A stretch of DNA of 64,000 nt from Luteitalea pratensis (GCF_001618865.1 NZ_CP015136.1:5677001-5741000); one strand, 5' to 3'; positions 17,870 to 30,270 are shown, counted from the stretch's first letter. Numbers and translations are program-made. Notes: generated from the letters alone by a model not told the origin.

Positions 17870-20428
17870 CTAGCTGCCTGCCTTCTCGAACGTCACCGGT
17901 CCGTCGTGCCGCGGCAGGCCGGCGACGGCAAACGGCGTGGTGACCGTGGCGTTGACCGAGGACCCGGTGGCGGGCGGCACTTCACGCCACTGGATGACGA
18001 GCGTGTCACCCTCCTTGCGCGCGCCGGTGATCTCGACCGTGTAGCCCGTGGTTGGCCGGTTGCCGACGAATACGCCGACGACCATCATCTGGTCGAAGGC
18101 CACCTGCGGCGCGGCCTGCTTGGTCGGCAGCGAGGCCCAAAGTTTGTTCCAGTCCTCGGGATTGCGCACGACCGACTCGCGCGCGGTCGATCCGTTGCTC
18201 AGCGGACCGTGCGCAATCGGCACGATGCGGGTCGCCGAGGCGGTGGTGCCGACCGCCGGCGGACCGTAGACGGCAAACGTCAGTTCGCGCGAGACCGGCT
18301 GTTTGTCCAGCCGCGGCTTGGCCTCGACCCTGAGGACGTAGAGCCCCGGCGCGAATTCCTTCAGCGGCACCTCGAACTGGGCCCCGAAGCCGCCGCCCTT
18401 GAGGCCGCCGAACTCGGAGGACTTGCGCTCCTCGGTCGTGGTGAACACCTTGGTGCCATCGACCCGCGTGACGGTCGTAATGATGTCGGTGCTGTGGGCG
18501 GGCTGCAGCGAGTCGTACACGTCCACGTAGCCGAAGATCGACTCGACGGTCGCGAAACCGCGCGTTGTCGTCGGCGGCGCCGGCAACAGTTTCTTGAATT
18601 CTTCGACCATGCGCGGCGTCGGCGTCAGCTGGGCGGCCGACGACGAGAGCAGGATGCCGCTCATGCTGAGCGGATCGGAGGAGAAGTCCGGCACGATGAG
18701 ATCGGTGAAGACCGATCCCAGCGAGCCGTTGTTGGCCTCGCGCGCCGCCACCCGCAACTGGTAGCGCCCGGGCGGCAGGTCCAGCGTCGCGACCGACCGG
18801 ATGCCGGTCTGCGTCATCAGGTCGCGCGTCTGCTTGCGCAGCTTCAGGTCCAGGTTGGCGCGATCGCCATCGGGCACCTTGCCGACGATGTCCATCGCCA
18901 TCATCGAGATTTCGAGCTGGTTCGTGTAGGTATCGCCCGCCTCCTTGAGCCCGAGACGCTGGCCTTCCACCTGCACCGTCACCGCAACCGAGGAGGTCTT
19001 GTTGGTGCCCTTGAACGGGGCCGCGTGCACCGACACGTTCAAACCGGGTGTCGGCAGCGCCGAGTTCAGCGCCTCGCGGACTTCGAGAGACGTGCCGGCC
19101 GCTGATTCGGTCAGCTTCTTCTCGTCCCTGTCCTTGGGCGCCTGGTACGCCTTGCGCGCGAAGACGTTGACGTCCTTGCGGTTGACCTTCACCTGGATGC
19201 GGCGGACGCTGCCGTTGCGGCGCTCGTCGGTCGGGTAGTACCCGAGCAGGTAGTACGAGCTGCTGTCGCGGACGATGCGGTCGTAGATCTTCGTGAAGTC
19301 GTTGCTGTTGACCGAATACGCGCCGCCCGTTTCCTCGGCGAGCGACATCAGGCTCATCTGCGCCAGGCGCTGCTCATCGCGGATGTTCCAGGGATTCAGT
19401 CCGAGCGTCACGTCCTGCGGCGGCGCTTCCATGTCCATCTCGTCGTCGCTGATGCCGACCAGGCCGCGTGGGTCGATGGTGTAAAACGCGACGTTGCTGC
19501 GCGTGGCCGCGCCGATCGCGTCGCGCATCGCGTAGAGGACGTCGCTGGCGTAACGCGAGCCGGTCATCGTGCCCATCACGTCGGTGATGTCGTAATCGAT
19601 ACCTTCGCTGAAGAACAGCACCGCCTTGCGGCTGCCGTTGACCGAGTTGAGCAGGCGCGACAGGTTGCGCAGGGTGTCCATCGCCGAACGCGCGTTGAAG
19701 GCCCGCTCCGGATCGAGCATGTCCTTGGCCCTTTCCTGCGCGTCAGTGGACCCCGCCGCATTCAGTTGCTCGACGCGGGTACGGTAGTCCTGCAGCCGCT
19801 CGACGGTGGCCGATCGGACCTTCATGCCCATCAGCCTGTCGACCGCCGCGAGCATCAGGTCCTTGTTGGTCGTGAACTCCTGCGACGCGTTGCTGCGGCC
19901 GCTGGCGTGGATCACCGCGACCTGGTCGTTGGTGGCGACATGCTTCTCGATGAATTCCCGGGCGGCGATCTTGACCCGTGCCGTGCGCAGCGACCCGATG
20001 TGGTAGTCGTCGAGCACGATCACGTAGACGCGTCCGTCACGTGCGCCCTCGTTGTTGGCCACGTCGAACTTCAGCGGCCGTCCCTCGATCAGCGTCCGCT
20101 GCGGTTGCTCGAACGGAATCTTGACCGGCGTGAACACGGCGACGGTCTGCGGCTTGCCGTTCTCCAGGATCTCGAAGTCGGATTTCTTCAGGTCGGTTAC
20201 AAGGTTGCCATCGTCGTCGGTGACAATGGCCGAGACCTCGACGTAGTCGATCTGGGCGCGGAACGTCGGACGCTGGACGCCGTCGGGACCGACGGCCGCG
20301 GGCTGGGTGGGCTGGACAGGCTGGGCAGGTGGGGCCGGCGCGGGCGCCTGGGCGCTGCCTTGCTGGGCCACGAGGGCAACACCGGCCAGCAGCGCGAACA
20401 ACGCCGTGGAGGACACGAATCTACGCAT
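17870..20428 (-). CDS. Secreted VWFA-related protein with C-terminal PrcB-like domain
   Basis: 852 residues. Signal peptide (about 1-27) and a Pro/Ala-rich linker precede an N-terminal beta domain (VEVSAIVTDDDGNLVTDLKKSDFEI split over about 58-90). A VWFA-related domain of the type named from Acidobacteria spans about 130-380 (VYVIVLDDYH, AVLFFSEGIDYD, SYYLLGYYPTD). A long beta-rich region follows, and about 748-852 resemble the PrcB C-terminal domain (VVGVFVGNRPTTGYTVEI). Such proteins are exported and thought to mediate protein binding; the ligand is unknown. I chose the ATG at 20428 because it begins a clean signal peptide; the frame is open 15 codons further. Flanked by a repeat block downstream and the divergent M24 peptidase upstream. 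Confidence 0.85.
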   Translation of the reverse strand: MRRFVSSTALFALLAGVALVAQQGSAQAPAPAPPAQPVQPTQPAAVGPDGVQRPTFRAQIDYVEVSAIVTDDDGNLVTDLKKSDFEILENGKPQTVAVFTPVKIPFEQPQRTLIEGRPLKFDVANNEGARDGRVYVIVLDDYHIGSLRTARVKIAAREFIEKHVATNDQVAVIHASGRSNASQEFTTNKDLMLAAVDRLMGMKVRSATVERLQDYRTRVEQLNAAGSTDAQERAKDMLDPERAFNARSAMDTLRNLSRLLNSVNGSRKAVLFFSEGIDYDITDVMGTMTGSRYASDVLYAMRDAIGAATRSNVAFYTIDPRGLVGISDDEMDMEAPPQDVTLGLNPWNIRDEQRLAQMSLMSLAEETGGAYSVNSNDFTKIYDRIVRDSSSYYLLGYYPTDERRNGSVRRIQVKVNRKDVNVFARKAYQAPKDRDEKKLTESAAGTSLEVREALNSALPTPGLNVSVHAAPFKGTNKTSSVAVTVQVEGQRLGLKEAGDTYTNQLEISMMAMDIVGKVPDGDRANLDLKLRKQTRDLMTQTGIRSVATLDLPPGRYQLRVAAREANNGSLGSVFTDLIVPDFSSDPLSMSGILLSSSAAQLTPTPRMVEEFKKLLPAPPTTTRGFATVESIFGYVDVYDSLQPAHSTDIITTVTRVDGTKVFTTTEERKSSEFGGLKGGGFGAQFEVPLKEFAPGLYVLRVEAKPRLDKQPVSRELTFAVYGPPAVGTTASATRIVPIAHGPLSNGSTARESVVRNPEDWNKLWASLPTKQAAPQVAFDQMMVVGVFVGNRPTTGYTVEITGARKEGDTLVIQWREVPPATGSSVNATVTTPFAVAGLPRHDGPVTFEKAGS

Positions 20429-20558
20429 AGCAGTACCGCGGACAAACGCGTGGGGGCCCGGAATGGGGGACACAGCGTCTCCGAAAGCGCGCTGGCATCA
20501 GCGCGGGCCAACTCGGGATTATAAGACGCCTGCCGCCCCTGGACGGCCGAGCCCGCCG

Positions 20559-20564
20559 TATACT
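20559..20564 (+). promoter_or_regulatory. -10-like TATACT, leaderless type, for the M24 peptidase
   Basis: Six bases separate TATACT from the ATG at 20571 and no Shine-Dalgarno is present. No clear -35. Confidence 0.45.
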
Positions 20565-20570
20565 TTCCTG

Positions 20571-21755
20571 ATGCCTCTCGACATCGCCGCCGTCCAGGCG
20601 AGTCTCGCGGCGGCCAGCCTGGACGGCTGGCTGCTCTACGACTTCCACGGGTCCAACCCGATTGCGCAATCGCTGGCAGGCCTGACGCACGCGGCGAAGA
20701 TGACCACCCGGCGCTGGTACTACTACATCCCCGCCGCCGGCGAACCACGAGGGCTCGTTCACGCCATCGAGCGCCACAACCTGGACGGATTGCCCGGAAC
20801 AATGCAGCCGTACGCGGGCCGGGCGTCGCTCGACGAGGGGCTCGACGCGATGCTCGCCGGTGCCTCCCGAATCGCGATGGAGTACTCGCCCGGCTGCGAT
20901 ATTCCCTACCTATCGCGAGTGGATGCCGGGACGTTCGAGTCGGTCCGCCAGCGCGGTGTCACCGTCGTCTCGTCCGGCGACCTGGTGCAGCAGTTCGAGG
21001 CCGTCTGGACGCCGGTCCAGATCGCCACCCACGAGGCCGCCTCCGCCGCCCTGTACCGGATCAAGGATCGGGCGTTCGAGGTGTTGCGGACGGTTGCCAC
21101 GGGGGGCGAGACCATCACCGAGTACGCGCTCCAGCAGCAGATGGTCGACTGGTTCGCCAACGAAGGGCTCATCAGCTCCGACCCGCCGGTCGTGGCCGTG
21201 ATGGCCAATGCCGGCAATCCGCATTACCTGCCGACCGCTTCGTCACATCAGCCCATCGGCCGCGACCAGCTCGTGCTCCTTGATCTGTGGGCCAAGCAAG
21301 CCGCTTTGGGTGCCGTGTACGCCGACATCACGTGGGTGGCCTACACGGGAGCGACCGTGCCGCCCGAGATGGCGCGCGCCTTCGACTCCATCGCTCGCGC
21401 GCGCGACACGGCAGTGAGTGCCGTCCAGGCCGCTCTCGACGCCGGCCGGTACGCGCGCGGATTCGAGGTCGATCGCGCCGCCCGCGAGGTGCTGGTGCAC
21501 GATGGGTATGCGGACGTGATCTTGCATCGCACAGGCCATAGCCTGGGTGAGAGCGTCCATGGAAATGGCGCCCACCTCGACGATTACGAGACGCGCGATG
21601 AACGGCAGCTGCTGCCGGGTTCGGGATTCACGATCGAACCGGGCCTGTATTTTCCGACGTTCGGGGTCCGAACGGAGATCAACGTCGTCATTCTGGGAAC
21701 CGAGGCTCGTGTGAGCGGTCCGCGACAGGCCGCCATCACGACGCTGGCACACTGA
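20571..21755 (+). CDS. M24-family metallopeptidase (aminopeptidase P/prolidase-like)
   Basis: 394 residues, cytoplasmic. An N-terminal creatinase-like domain (about 1-145) leads into a pita-bread catalytic domain. All five dinuclear metal ligands are present: D238 (LLDLWAK), D252 (YADITW), H323 (RTGHSLGE), E356 (TIEPGLY) and E369 (RTEINV). It should cleave X-Pro bonds or a related substrate. It is followed 12 bases later by htrA on the same strand, so the two are probably co-transcribed. The frame is open far upstream, but only this ATG fits homologous N-termini and the -10-like element. Confidence 0.9.
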   Translation: MPLDIAAVQASLAAASLDGWLLYDFHGSNPIAQSLAGLTHAAKMTTRRWYYYIPAAGEPRGLVHAIERHNLDGLPGTMQPYAGRASLDEGLDAMLAGASRIAMEYSPGCDIPYLSRVDAGTFESVRQRGVTVVSSGDLVQQFEAVWTPVQIATHEAASAALYRIKDRAFEVLRTVATGGETITEYALQQQMVDWFANEGLISSDPPVVAVMANAGNPHYLPTASSHQPIGRDQLVLLDLWAKQAALGAVYADITWVAYTGATVPPEMARAFDSIARARDTAVSAVQAALDAGRYARGFEVDRAAREVLVHDGYADVILHRTGHSLGESVHGNGAHLDDYETRDERQLLPGSGFTIEPGLYFPTFGVRTEINVVILGTEARVSGPRQAAITTLAH

Positions 21756-21767
21756 CGGAGTCCACGC

Positions 21768-23332
<1,565 letters not shown>

Positions 23333-23333
<1 letters not shown>

Positions 23334-23875
23334 TGATCGAGCGGGAGATCAAGCTCGAGTACCCATCCGTGGAGGCCGCGCGTGCCGCAGTCGGCGCGCT
23401 CGGCCTCCCGGCACTCCGTCGGCGTCGCCTCCAGGACGACGCGCTCTACGACACCCCGGACGGCAGCCTGCGCGCGCGCAGTTGCGCGCTGCGCCTGCGC
23501 CGCGACGGCCAGCAGGCGATCATGACCTTCAAGGGCAAGCCCCTGCCCGACGTCATGAAGGTGCGGCCGGAAATCGAGACTGCCACCGCTGACGCCACGA
23601 GGACAGGGGCGATCCTCGAGGCGCTCGGTTATCGCGTCGCCTTCCGCTACCAGAAATATCGGGAAGAGTTCGGTGACGCGTCCTGCGTGGTCGCGATCGA
23701 CGAGACACCGGTGGGCGTCTTCGTCGAACTCGAAGGCGAGGCGGACCGCATCACGGCGCTGGCCGAGGCCCTCGGCTTCACGCCCGGCCAGTACCTGACG
23801 ATGTCGTACGCCGGCCTGCACGGGGAGCGCGGCGCCGCCCTCGGCCTCGGCCCCCACATGCTTTTCCGCCCATGA
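23333..23875 (+). CDS. CYTH-domain protein (triphosphate tunnel metalloenzyme)
   Basis: 180 residues. It opens with the ExExK signature (E3-R-E5-I-K7), continues with charged beta strands (LRARSCALRLRRDGQQ, IMTFKGK) and has a C-terminal EGE strand (FVELEGEAD). The fold hydrolyses triphosphates or acts as class IV adenylyl cyclase or thiamine triphosphatase; which applies here is unknown. GTG start overlaps the htrA stop by one base and its own stop overlaps the nucleotidyltransferase start by four (ATGA). This tight packing suggests an operon from 20571 to 24837. Confidence 0.88.
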
Positions 23876-24837
23876 CCGCCTGGCCGCCTCCGGCACTGGT
23901 GCTCACGGCCGGCCTCGGCACGCGGCTCAGGCCGTTGAGCGACTACCGCGCCAAACCGGCGATGCCGGTCGGCCGCGATGCGCTCGCCTGCCATATCCTG
24001 CGCCGGCTGGCAGACGCCGGCATCCGCGAGGCGGTGCTCAACCTTCACCACCTTCCACACACCATCACCCGGGAGGTCGGTGATGGATCGCAGTGTGGCC
24101 TGCGCGTGCGCTACTCATGGGAACAGCCCCGCGTCCTCGGGTCGGCCGGAGGGCCGCGCCACGCGATGCCGCTCGTCGACGCCGACACGCTCCTGATCGT
24201 GAATGGCGACACCTTGTGCGACCTGCCGATCCGTGCGCTCTGGGATGCGCACGTGGCCAGCGGTGCACTCGTCACGCTCGGCCTGATGCCGCACCCGCAG
24301 CCTGGCCGCTACGGCGGTGTCGTCATCGACGCGCCCGATGCCGCCCCTGATACCCGGTATCGGGGACCCGATTCCCGACTCCCGACTCCCGACTCCCGAC
24401 TCCTGTCGGCCGGCGCGGTCACCGCCTTCGTGCCGCGAACAAGTGCGGTGCCGAGCGTGCACTTCCCCGGCATCCAGATCGTGCACCGCTCGGTGCTCGC
24501 CGCCCTGCCGGACGGCGTGCTGTCCGAGAGCGTCCTCGAGGTGTACCCGCTGTTGATGAAGACAGAGCCAGGTGCCGTGCGCGGGGCGGTCTTCGACGCG
24601 CATTTCGACGACGTGGGGACCGTCGAGGACTACCGCCGTACGTGCCGCGCACTGGCCGGCGACGCCGATGGCAACGTCATCGATCCCCTCGCCACGGTCG
24701 CCGCCGATGCCCGCCTGCGCGGCTGCATCGTCTGGCCGGGCGCTCGTGTCCCTTCGGGCGCCGTCCTGGACGACGTCGTCGTCACGGGCCACGCGCCCCT
24801 CGCTGCCGGCACACGCCTCGAGAACGTCGTCGCCTGA
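23872..24837 (+). CDS. MurU-like sugar-1-phosphate nucleotidyltransferase with in-frame repeat insertion
   Basis: 321 residues. The N-terminal Rossmann-like domain has the nucleotidyltransferase motif GLGTRLRPLSDYRAKPAMPV (15-33 region), a metal-binding NGD (111-113) and GTVEDY. The C-terminus shows hexapeptide-like turns. With the AmgK-like kinase downstream, a role as N-acetylmuramate-1-phosphate uridylyltransferase in cell-wall recycling is likely, though other NDP-sugar synthases are possible. Residues about 155-185 (DSRLPTPDSRLPTP and flanks) are encoded by the intergenic repeat at 24349-24404, placed in the loop after RYGGVVID. The frame is kept, so the protein probably still folds. Confidence 0.82.
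   Translation: MTAWPPPALVLTAGLGTRLRPLSDYRAKPAMPVGRDALACHILRRLADAGIREAVLNLHHLPHTITREVGDGSQCGLRVRYSWEQPRVLGSAGGPRHAMPLVDADTLLIVNGDTLCDLPIRALWDAHVASGALVTLGLMPHPQPGRYGGVVIDAPDAAPDTRYRGPDSRLPTPDSRLLSAGAVTAFVPRTSAVPSVHFPGIQIVHRSVLAALPDGVLSESVLEVYPLLMKTEPGAVRGAVFDAHFDDVGTVEDYRRTCRALAGDADGNVIDPLATVAADARLRGCIVWPGARVPSGAVLDDVVVTGHAPLAAGTRLENVVA
24349..24404 (-). repeat. Intragenic GGTACCGG + GGGAGTC repeat within the MurU-like gene
   Basis: Read on the minus strand, this is four GGGAGTC-type heptamers followed by a degenerate GGTACCGG unit. It is the same material as the intergenic arrays at 52728-52828 and 1881-1923. Confidence 0.85.
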
Positions 24838-25001
24838 CGTCGACGCTACTCGACGACCTCGAACCTTGAACCGTGCGGCTTTGGCCTTCGGCCTTTGACC
24901 TCTGACCTTTGACCTTTTTCCTTCGGCGTTCAGCGTTGTGCGTTCGGCGTCCGTCGCTGGCGTCACCCGTCAGGCGTTAGGCATCAGGCATGAGGCATCA
25001 G
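24838..25001. repeat. Repeat-filled spacer between MurU-like and AmgK-like genes
   Basis: Strings of TTTGACCTCTGACC (24890-24915) and GGCGTTAGGCATCAGGC types (24918-25001). Downstream, TACCAT (25013-25018) may be a -10 for the kinase gene. Confidence 0.7.
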
Positions 25002-25082
25002 GTGCGACCTGCTACCATGCTCGGCGCGTTCGTCGCGGCGAGCGTCGGTGCAGGTTGGCGAGGACGGCTCACGGAGCCGAGA

Positions 25083-26099
25083 ATGACAGGACGAGCAGTG
25101 GCTGATTCGTTCCAGGAGCGTGTCGAGGAGTATCTCGGGAGGAGTGGGCAGCGCGCCCGCGGCGTGCGCGTCGTGCCGCTCACCGGCGACGCCTCGGATC
25201 GGCGCTATTTCCGCCTGATCTCGCCCGAAGGGCAGACGATGGTACTTGCTGCCTACCCGGCGGCATTCGACGACAGCCTGCCGTTCCTGAACGTGACGCG
25301 GTTGCTCGATCAGATGCCCGTGCCCGTCCCGGACATCCTCGACGAAGCGCCGGATCTCGGGTTGCTGCTGCTCGAGGATCTCGGAGACGTCACGCTGCAG
25401 GCCCATCTCGGGCTCGCCAGTTCCGAGGAACACGGCAAGCTCTATCGAGAAGCGGTGCGCCTCATCGCGGCGCTGCAGCATCGCGGCGCGCAACTCGCCT
25501 CGGACATCTACCTCCCGTACGGCATCGCCTTCGACGAGGCGAAGCTCGGATGGGAGATGGAGTTCTTCCTCAAGCACTACCTGCTCGGGTATCGCGGCGT
25601 CGAACTCGACGAGGCGACGCTGGCGGCGATTCGCATCGAACTGCGGCTCATGGTGGAGCGGCTCGCCGCCGAGCCCCGCGTCCTGTGCCATCGCGATTAC
25701 CACAGCCGCAACCTGATGCTGCACAAGCAGCGCCTGTACCTGATCGACTACCAGGATGCGCGCCTCGGCCCCGACACGTACGACCTCGCGTCGCTGTTAC
25801 GCGACTCCTACGTCGATCTGTCGGATTCGACGGTGAACTGGCTGCTGGCCTACTTCCTCGCGCTGAGCGGTCGGCCCGAGGCGGAGGCCGAGTTCCGCGA
25901 GCGTTTCGACCTCATGTCGCTGCAGCGCAACCTGAAGGCACTCGGCACGTTCGGCTACCAGACGACGGCGAAGCAGAATCCGGTGTACATCCAGTACATG
26001 CCGCGCACGTTGCGTTACGTTCGCAACAACCTGGCGCGCTACCGGGCCTTCGGTCGCCTGCACGACCTGCTGGCCGCCCACGTCGACGAGCTGCGCTAG
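25083..26099 (+). CDS. amgK: AmgK-like N-acetylmuramate/N-acetylglucosamine anomeric kinase (APH fold)
   Basis: 338 residues of the aminoglycoside-phosphotransferase/choline-kinase fold. An N-lobe with GDASDRRYFRL precedes the catalytic loop LCHRDYHSRNLM (D205) and the metal-binding IDYQDARLG (D222). In the AmgK/MurU pathway the kinase makes MurNAc-1-phosphate, which MurU turns into UDP-MurNAc. The neighbouring MurU-like gene supports this call. The ATG at 25083 has GGAG (25073-25076) six bases upstream. The frame is open earlier (ATG 24990, 25017), but that part lacks homologous character. Confidence 0.82.
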   Translation: MTGRAVADSFQERVEEYLGRSGQRARGVRVVPLTGDASDRRYFRLISPEGQTMVLAAYPAAFDDSLPFLNVTRLLDQMPVPVPDILDEAPDLGLLLLEDLGDVTLQAHLGLASSEEHGKLYREAVRLIAALQHRGAQLASDIYLPYGIAFDEAKLGWEMEFFLKHYLLGYRGVELDEATLAAIRIELRLMVERLAAEPRVLCHRDYHSRNLMLHKQRLYLIDYQDARLGPDTYDLASLLRDSYVDLSDSTVNWLLAYFLALSGRPEAEAEFRERFDLMSLQRNLKALGTFGYQTTAKQNPVYIQYMPRTLRYVRNNLARYRAFGRLHDLLAAHVDELR

Positions 26100-26120
26100 G
26101 CAAGATCGCGCTTTTCCTCG

Positions 26121-26126
26121 TACCAT
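26121..26126 (+). promoter_or_regulatory. -10-like TACCAT, leaderless type
   Basis: Seven bases before the GTG start at 26134, with no ribosome binding site between. Confidence 0.4.
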
Positions 26127-26133
26127 TCGCCCC

Positions 26134-26997
26134 GTGGACTTCGGCCTCTCCACGCACCTGTTCCACGCGGAATCGCTCGGGCCTGCGCATCTCGAGGCCA
26201 TGGCGGCACACGGCTTCACGGCCGTCGAGGTCTTCGCCACCCGGTCGCATCTCGACTACCACAACCTGCAGGCGGGCCGCGACCTGGCGTCGTGGTGTGC
26301 AGCCGCCGGCATCCGGTTGCACAGCATCCACGCGCCGATCACCGAGTTCCTGCACGGGACCACGTGGGGGCCGCCGTTCTCCACCGCGTCGGCGCAGGCC
26401 GCGCATCGCGCTCGCACCATCGACGAGTGCACGAAGGCGCTCGAACTGGCGACGGTGGCGCCATTCCGCTACCTGGTGCTGCACCTCGGCGTTCCCGACG
26501 AATACGCGCCGCCGTCCGGAGACAACCAGCGGGATGCGGTGCTGAAGACGCTCGACGCCCTCGTGCCGGTGGCCGAACGCGTTGGCGTGCGGCTCGCGGT
26601 GGAGGTGATTCCCAATGCCCTCTCGACCGCCCGCGAATTGGTTCGTCTCATCGAGGACGAAGACCTGCCGGGGCTCGGCATCTGCCTGGATGTCGGTCAT
26701 GCGCGGCTGCAAGGCGACGTCGTCGAGGCCCTCGAGACCGTGGCCGGCTATCTCGTCACGACACACCTGCACGACAACGGCGGCCGGAAGGACGACCATC
26801 TCCTGCCGTTCGATGGCGTCATCGACTGGCCCGAACTGCTGATCGCCTTCCAGAAGGTCGGCTACGACGGCACCCTCATGTTCGAGCTGGCTGCAGCCGC
26901 CGACGGGCCGTCGGCGACGTTGCATCGCGCCGGCGGCGTGCGACGGCGCATCGAATCGCTGCTCGGGCAAGACGCGTTCTCGTTCAGCGAAGAGTAG
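26134..26997 (+). CDS. Sugar phosphate isomerase/epimerase (xylose-isomerase-like TIM barrel)
   Basis: 287 residues of the AP-endonuclease-2/xylose-isomerase-like barrel family. Predicted metal ligands lie at the ends of strands: VEVIP (Glu), CLDVGHA (Asp and His), THLHDN (His) and MFELA (Glu). Members act as ketose epimerases, inosose isomerases or endonuclease IV relatives, and no substrate can be assigned here. GTG start at 26134. It starts 34 bases after amgK and may be expressed with it or from its own leaderless-type promoter. Confidence 0.85.
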   Translation: MDFGLSTHLFHAESLGPAHLEAMAAHGFTAVEVFATRSHLDYHNLQAGRDLASWCAAAGIRLHSIHAPITEFLHGTTWGPPFSTASAQAAHRARTIDECTKALELATVAPFRYLVLHLGVPDEYAPPSGDNQRDAVLKTLDALVPVAERVGVRLAVEVIPNALSTARELVRLIEDEDLPGLGICLDVGHARLQGDVVEALETVAGYLVTTHLHDNGGRKDDHLLPFDGVIDWPELLIAFQKVGYDGTLMFELAAAADGPSATLHRAGGVRRRIESLLGQDAFSFSEE

Positions 26998-27003
26998 GCA
27001 GGG

Positions 27004-27078
27004 CCGGATACCGGGTTTCGGGTACCGGGTACCGGGGGGAACGAGCGCACCGCTCACCACGGCTGGGGTACCGGACAC
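27004..27078. repeat. GGTACCGG-type repeat copies
   Basis: Four degenerate units (27006-27037) and one more at 27066-27075, in the spacer before asnS. Confidence 0.75.
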
Positions 27079-27120
27079 GGTAGCCCGTAGCCGGTAGGCT
27101 GCAGGCCACCTGCTGCTGGT

Positions 27121-27149
27121 TTGGTAAATCCAACTTCCTAATTCATAAT
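27121..27149 (+). promoter_or_regulatory. Candidate promoter for asnS
   Basis: TTGGTA, 17 nt, CATAAT (27144-27149) in an AT-rich patch unlike its surroundings. The predicted transcription start (about 27156) would fall inside or after the AAAGG (27151-27155) that looks like a ribosome site for the ATG at 27161. Either the transcript is nearly leaderless or the true promoter is further upstream. Confidence 0.4.
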
Positions 27150-27160
27150 TAAAGGTTCTG

Positions 27161-28459
27161 ATGCCGCCCGTTGCCTACATCCAGGACATCGCCCAGTTCG
27201 ACGGTCAGGACGTCACCCTCCGCGGCTGGCTGCACAACCGCCGCTCGAGCGGCAAGATCCATTTCCTGATCGTTCGCGACGGCACCGGCTTCATCCAGGT
27301 CGTGATGTCGAAGGCCGACATCGGCGAGCAACTGTTTGCCCGGGCCGACCATCTCACCCAGGAGACCGCCATCGTCGTCACCGGCCGCGTCCGGGCCGAT
27401 GCGAGGGCCAAGGGTGGATTCGAGCTGACGGGGTCCGGGTTCACGGTCGTCTCCGAATCGGTGGACTACCCGATCACGCCGAAGGAACACGGCGTCGACT
27501 ACCTGATGGACCGCCGGCACCTGTGGATCCGATCGCAGCGCCAGCAGGCGGTGCTGCGAGTGCGGCACGAGGTCATCGACGCGGTTCGCGATTTCTTCAA
27601 CAATCGCGGCTTCATCCTCGCCGACACGCCCATCTTCACGCCCTCGGCCTGCGAGGGCACGACGACGCTGTTCCCCGTCCAGTACTTCGAGGACACGACT
27701 GCATACCTGACGCAGAGCGGGCAGTTGTACAACGAGGCCAACGCGATGGCCCTCGGCAAGACGTACTGCTTCGGGCCGACGTTCCGCGCCGAAAAGAGCA
27801 AGACCCGGCGGCATCTCACCGAGTTCTGGATGGTCGAGCCAGAGGTCGCCTACGCGACCCTGGACGACGCCATGGATCTCGCCGAGCACCTGGTGGAATC
27901 GGTCGTCGCGCGTGTGCTCGACAAGCGTCGGCCCGAACTGGCGCAGCTCGAACGGGACACGTCGAAGCTGGAGACGGTGAGGACGCCGTTCCCGCGGATC
28001 TCCTACACGGAGGCCATCGAGCGGCTGAAGGGCGCGGGCCTGCCGGTGGAATGGGGCGGTGATTTCGGCGGCACGGACGAGACCGTCCTGTCCGGGCAGT
28101 TCGACCGTCCCGTGCTCGTGCATCGCTACCCGGCCGCGGTCAAGGCGTTCTACATGAAGCCCGATCCGCAGCAACTGGATCTGGCGCTGTGCGTGGACAT
28201 GCTCGCGCCCGAGGGCTATGGCGAGATCATCGGCGGCGGCCAGCGTCTTGACGACTACGACCTGCTGCTGCAGCGGATCAAGGATCACCAACTGCCGCAG
28301 GAAGCGTTCGAGTGGTACCTCGACCTGCGCCGCTACGGATCGGTGCCCCATGCGGGCTTCGGCATGGGCATCGAACGCGTCGTCGGGTGGATCTGCGGTC
28401 TCGAGCACGTGCGCGAGACCATCCCCTACCCGCGCCTGTTGTACAGGCTGTATCCGTAA
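27161..28459 (+). CDS. asnS: Asparaginyl-tRNA synthetase
   Basis: 432 residues, class IIb synthetase charging tRNA-Asn. An N-terminal OB-fold anticodon-binding domain (about 15-105, [11 protein letters not shown]) precedes the catalytic core with motif 2 [19 protein letters not shown] (fragmented here to its key residues) and motif 3 [12 protein letters not shown]. The absence of the AspRS GAD insertion and the EGTTTLF block favour asparagine. The start at 27161 has AAAGG five bases upstream. Presence of AsnRS means Asn-tRNA need not come from the amidotransferase route. Confidence 0.95.
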   Translation: MPPVAYIQDIAQFDGQDVTLRGWLHNRRSSGKIHFLIVRDGTGFIQVVMSKADIGEQLFARADHLTQETAIVVTGRVRADARAKGGFELTGSGFTVVSESVDYPITPKEHGVDYLMDRRHLWIRSQRQQAVLRVRHEVIDAVRDFFNNRGFILADTPIFTPSACEGTTTLFPVQYFEDTTAYLTQSGQLYNEANAMALGKTYCFGPTFRAEKSKTRRHLTEFWMVEPEVAYATLDDAMDLAEHLVESVVARVLDKRRPELAQLERDTSKLETVRTPFPRISYTEAIERLKGAGLPVEWGGDFGGTDETVLSGQFDRPVLVHRYPAAVKAFYMKPDPQQLDLALCVDMLAPEGYGEIIGGGQRLDDYDLLLQRIKDHQLPQEAFEWYLDLRRYGSVPHAGFGMGIERVVGWICGLEHVRETIPYPRLLYRLYP

Positions 28460-28767
28460 TCCGGGTACCGGGAAATCGAGCACCGGGTACCGGGGACCGG
28501 GGACCGGGGACCGGGGACCGGGGACCGGGGACCGGCTGCACGAATTGATTCGTAGGCGTCGAGCTTGCTCGACGCTGACCGTCGACCTGAAGGTCGACGG
28601 CTACAGACTTCGGCGGCGCGGTCGGGGTTCAGAGCCTGGCGCGGCAGCAGGGTGACGCCCTGCAACGGCGAGGGCTGACCATGGTGGGAGCCCTCCGGGC
28701 ACGACTGTGGGCGTCGAGCTTCAGCTCGACGCACCATCCATCGTCAATCGTTAGGCGTTAGGCATTC
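28460..28767. repeat. Repeat-only spacer between asnS and rimO
   Basis: 308 bases without a gene. Contents in order: GGTACCGG units turning into six GGGGACC heptamers (28463-28536); hairpin GCGTCGAGC-TT-GCTCGACGC (28556-28575); the CCGTCGACCT-GA-AGGTCGACGG unit (28579-28600) that matches 1993-2014; hairpin GCGTCGAGCT-TC-AGCTCGACGC (28711-28732); and GTTAGGCGTTAGGC (28749-28762) touching the rimO start. No promoter is evident. Confidence 0.85.
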
Positions 28768-30270
<1,503 letters not shown>

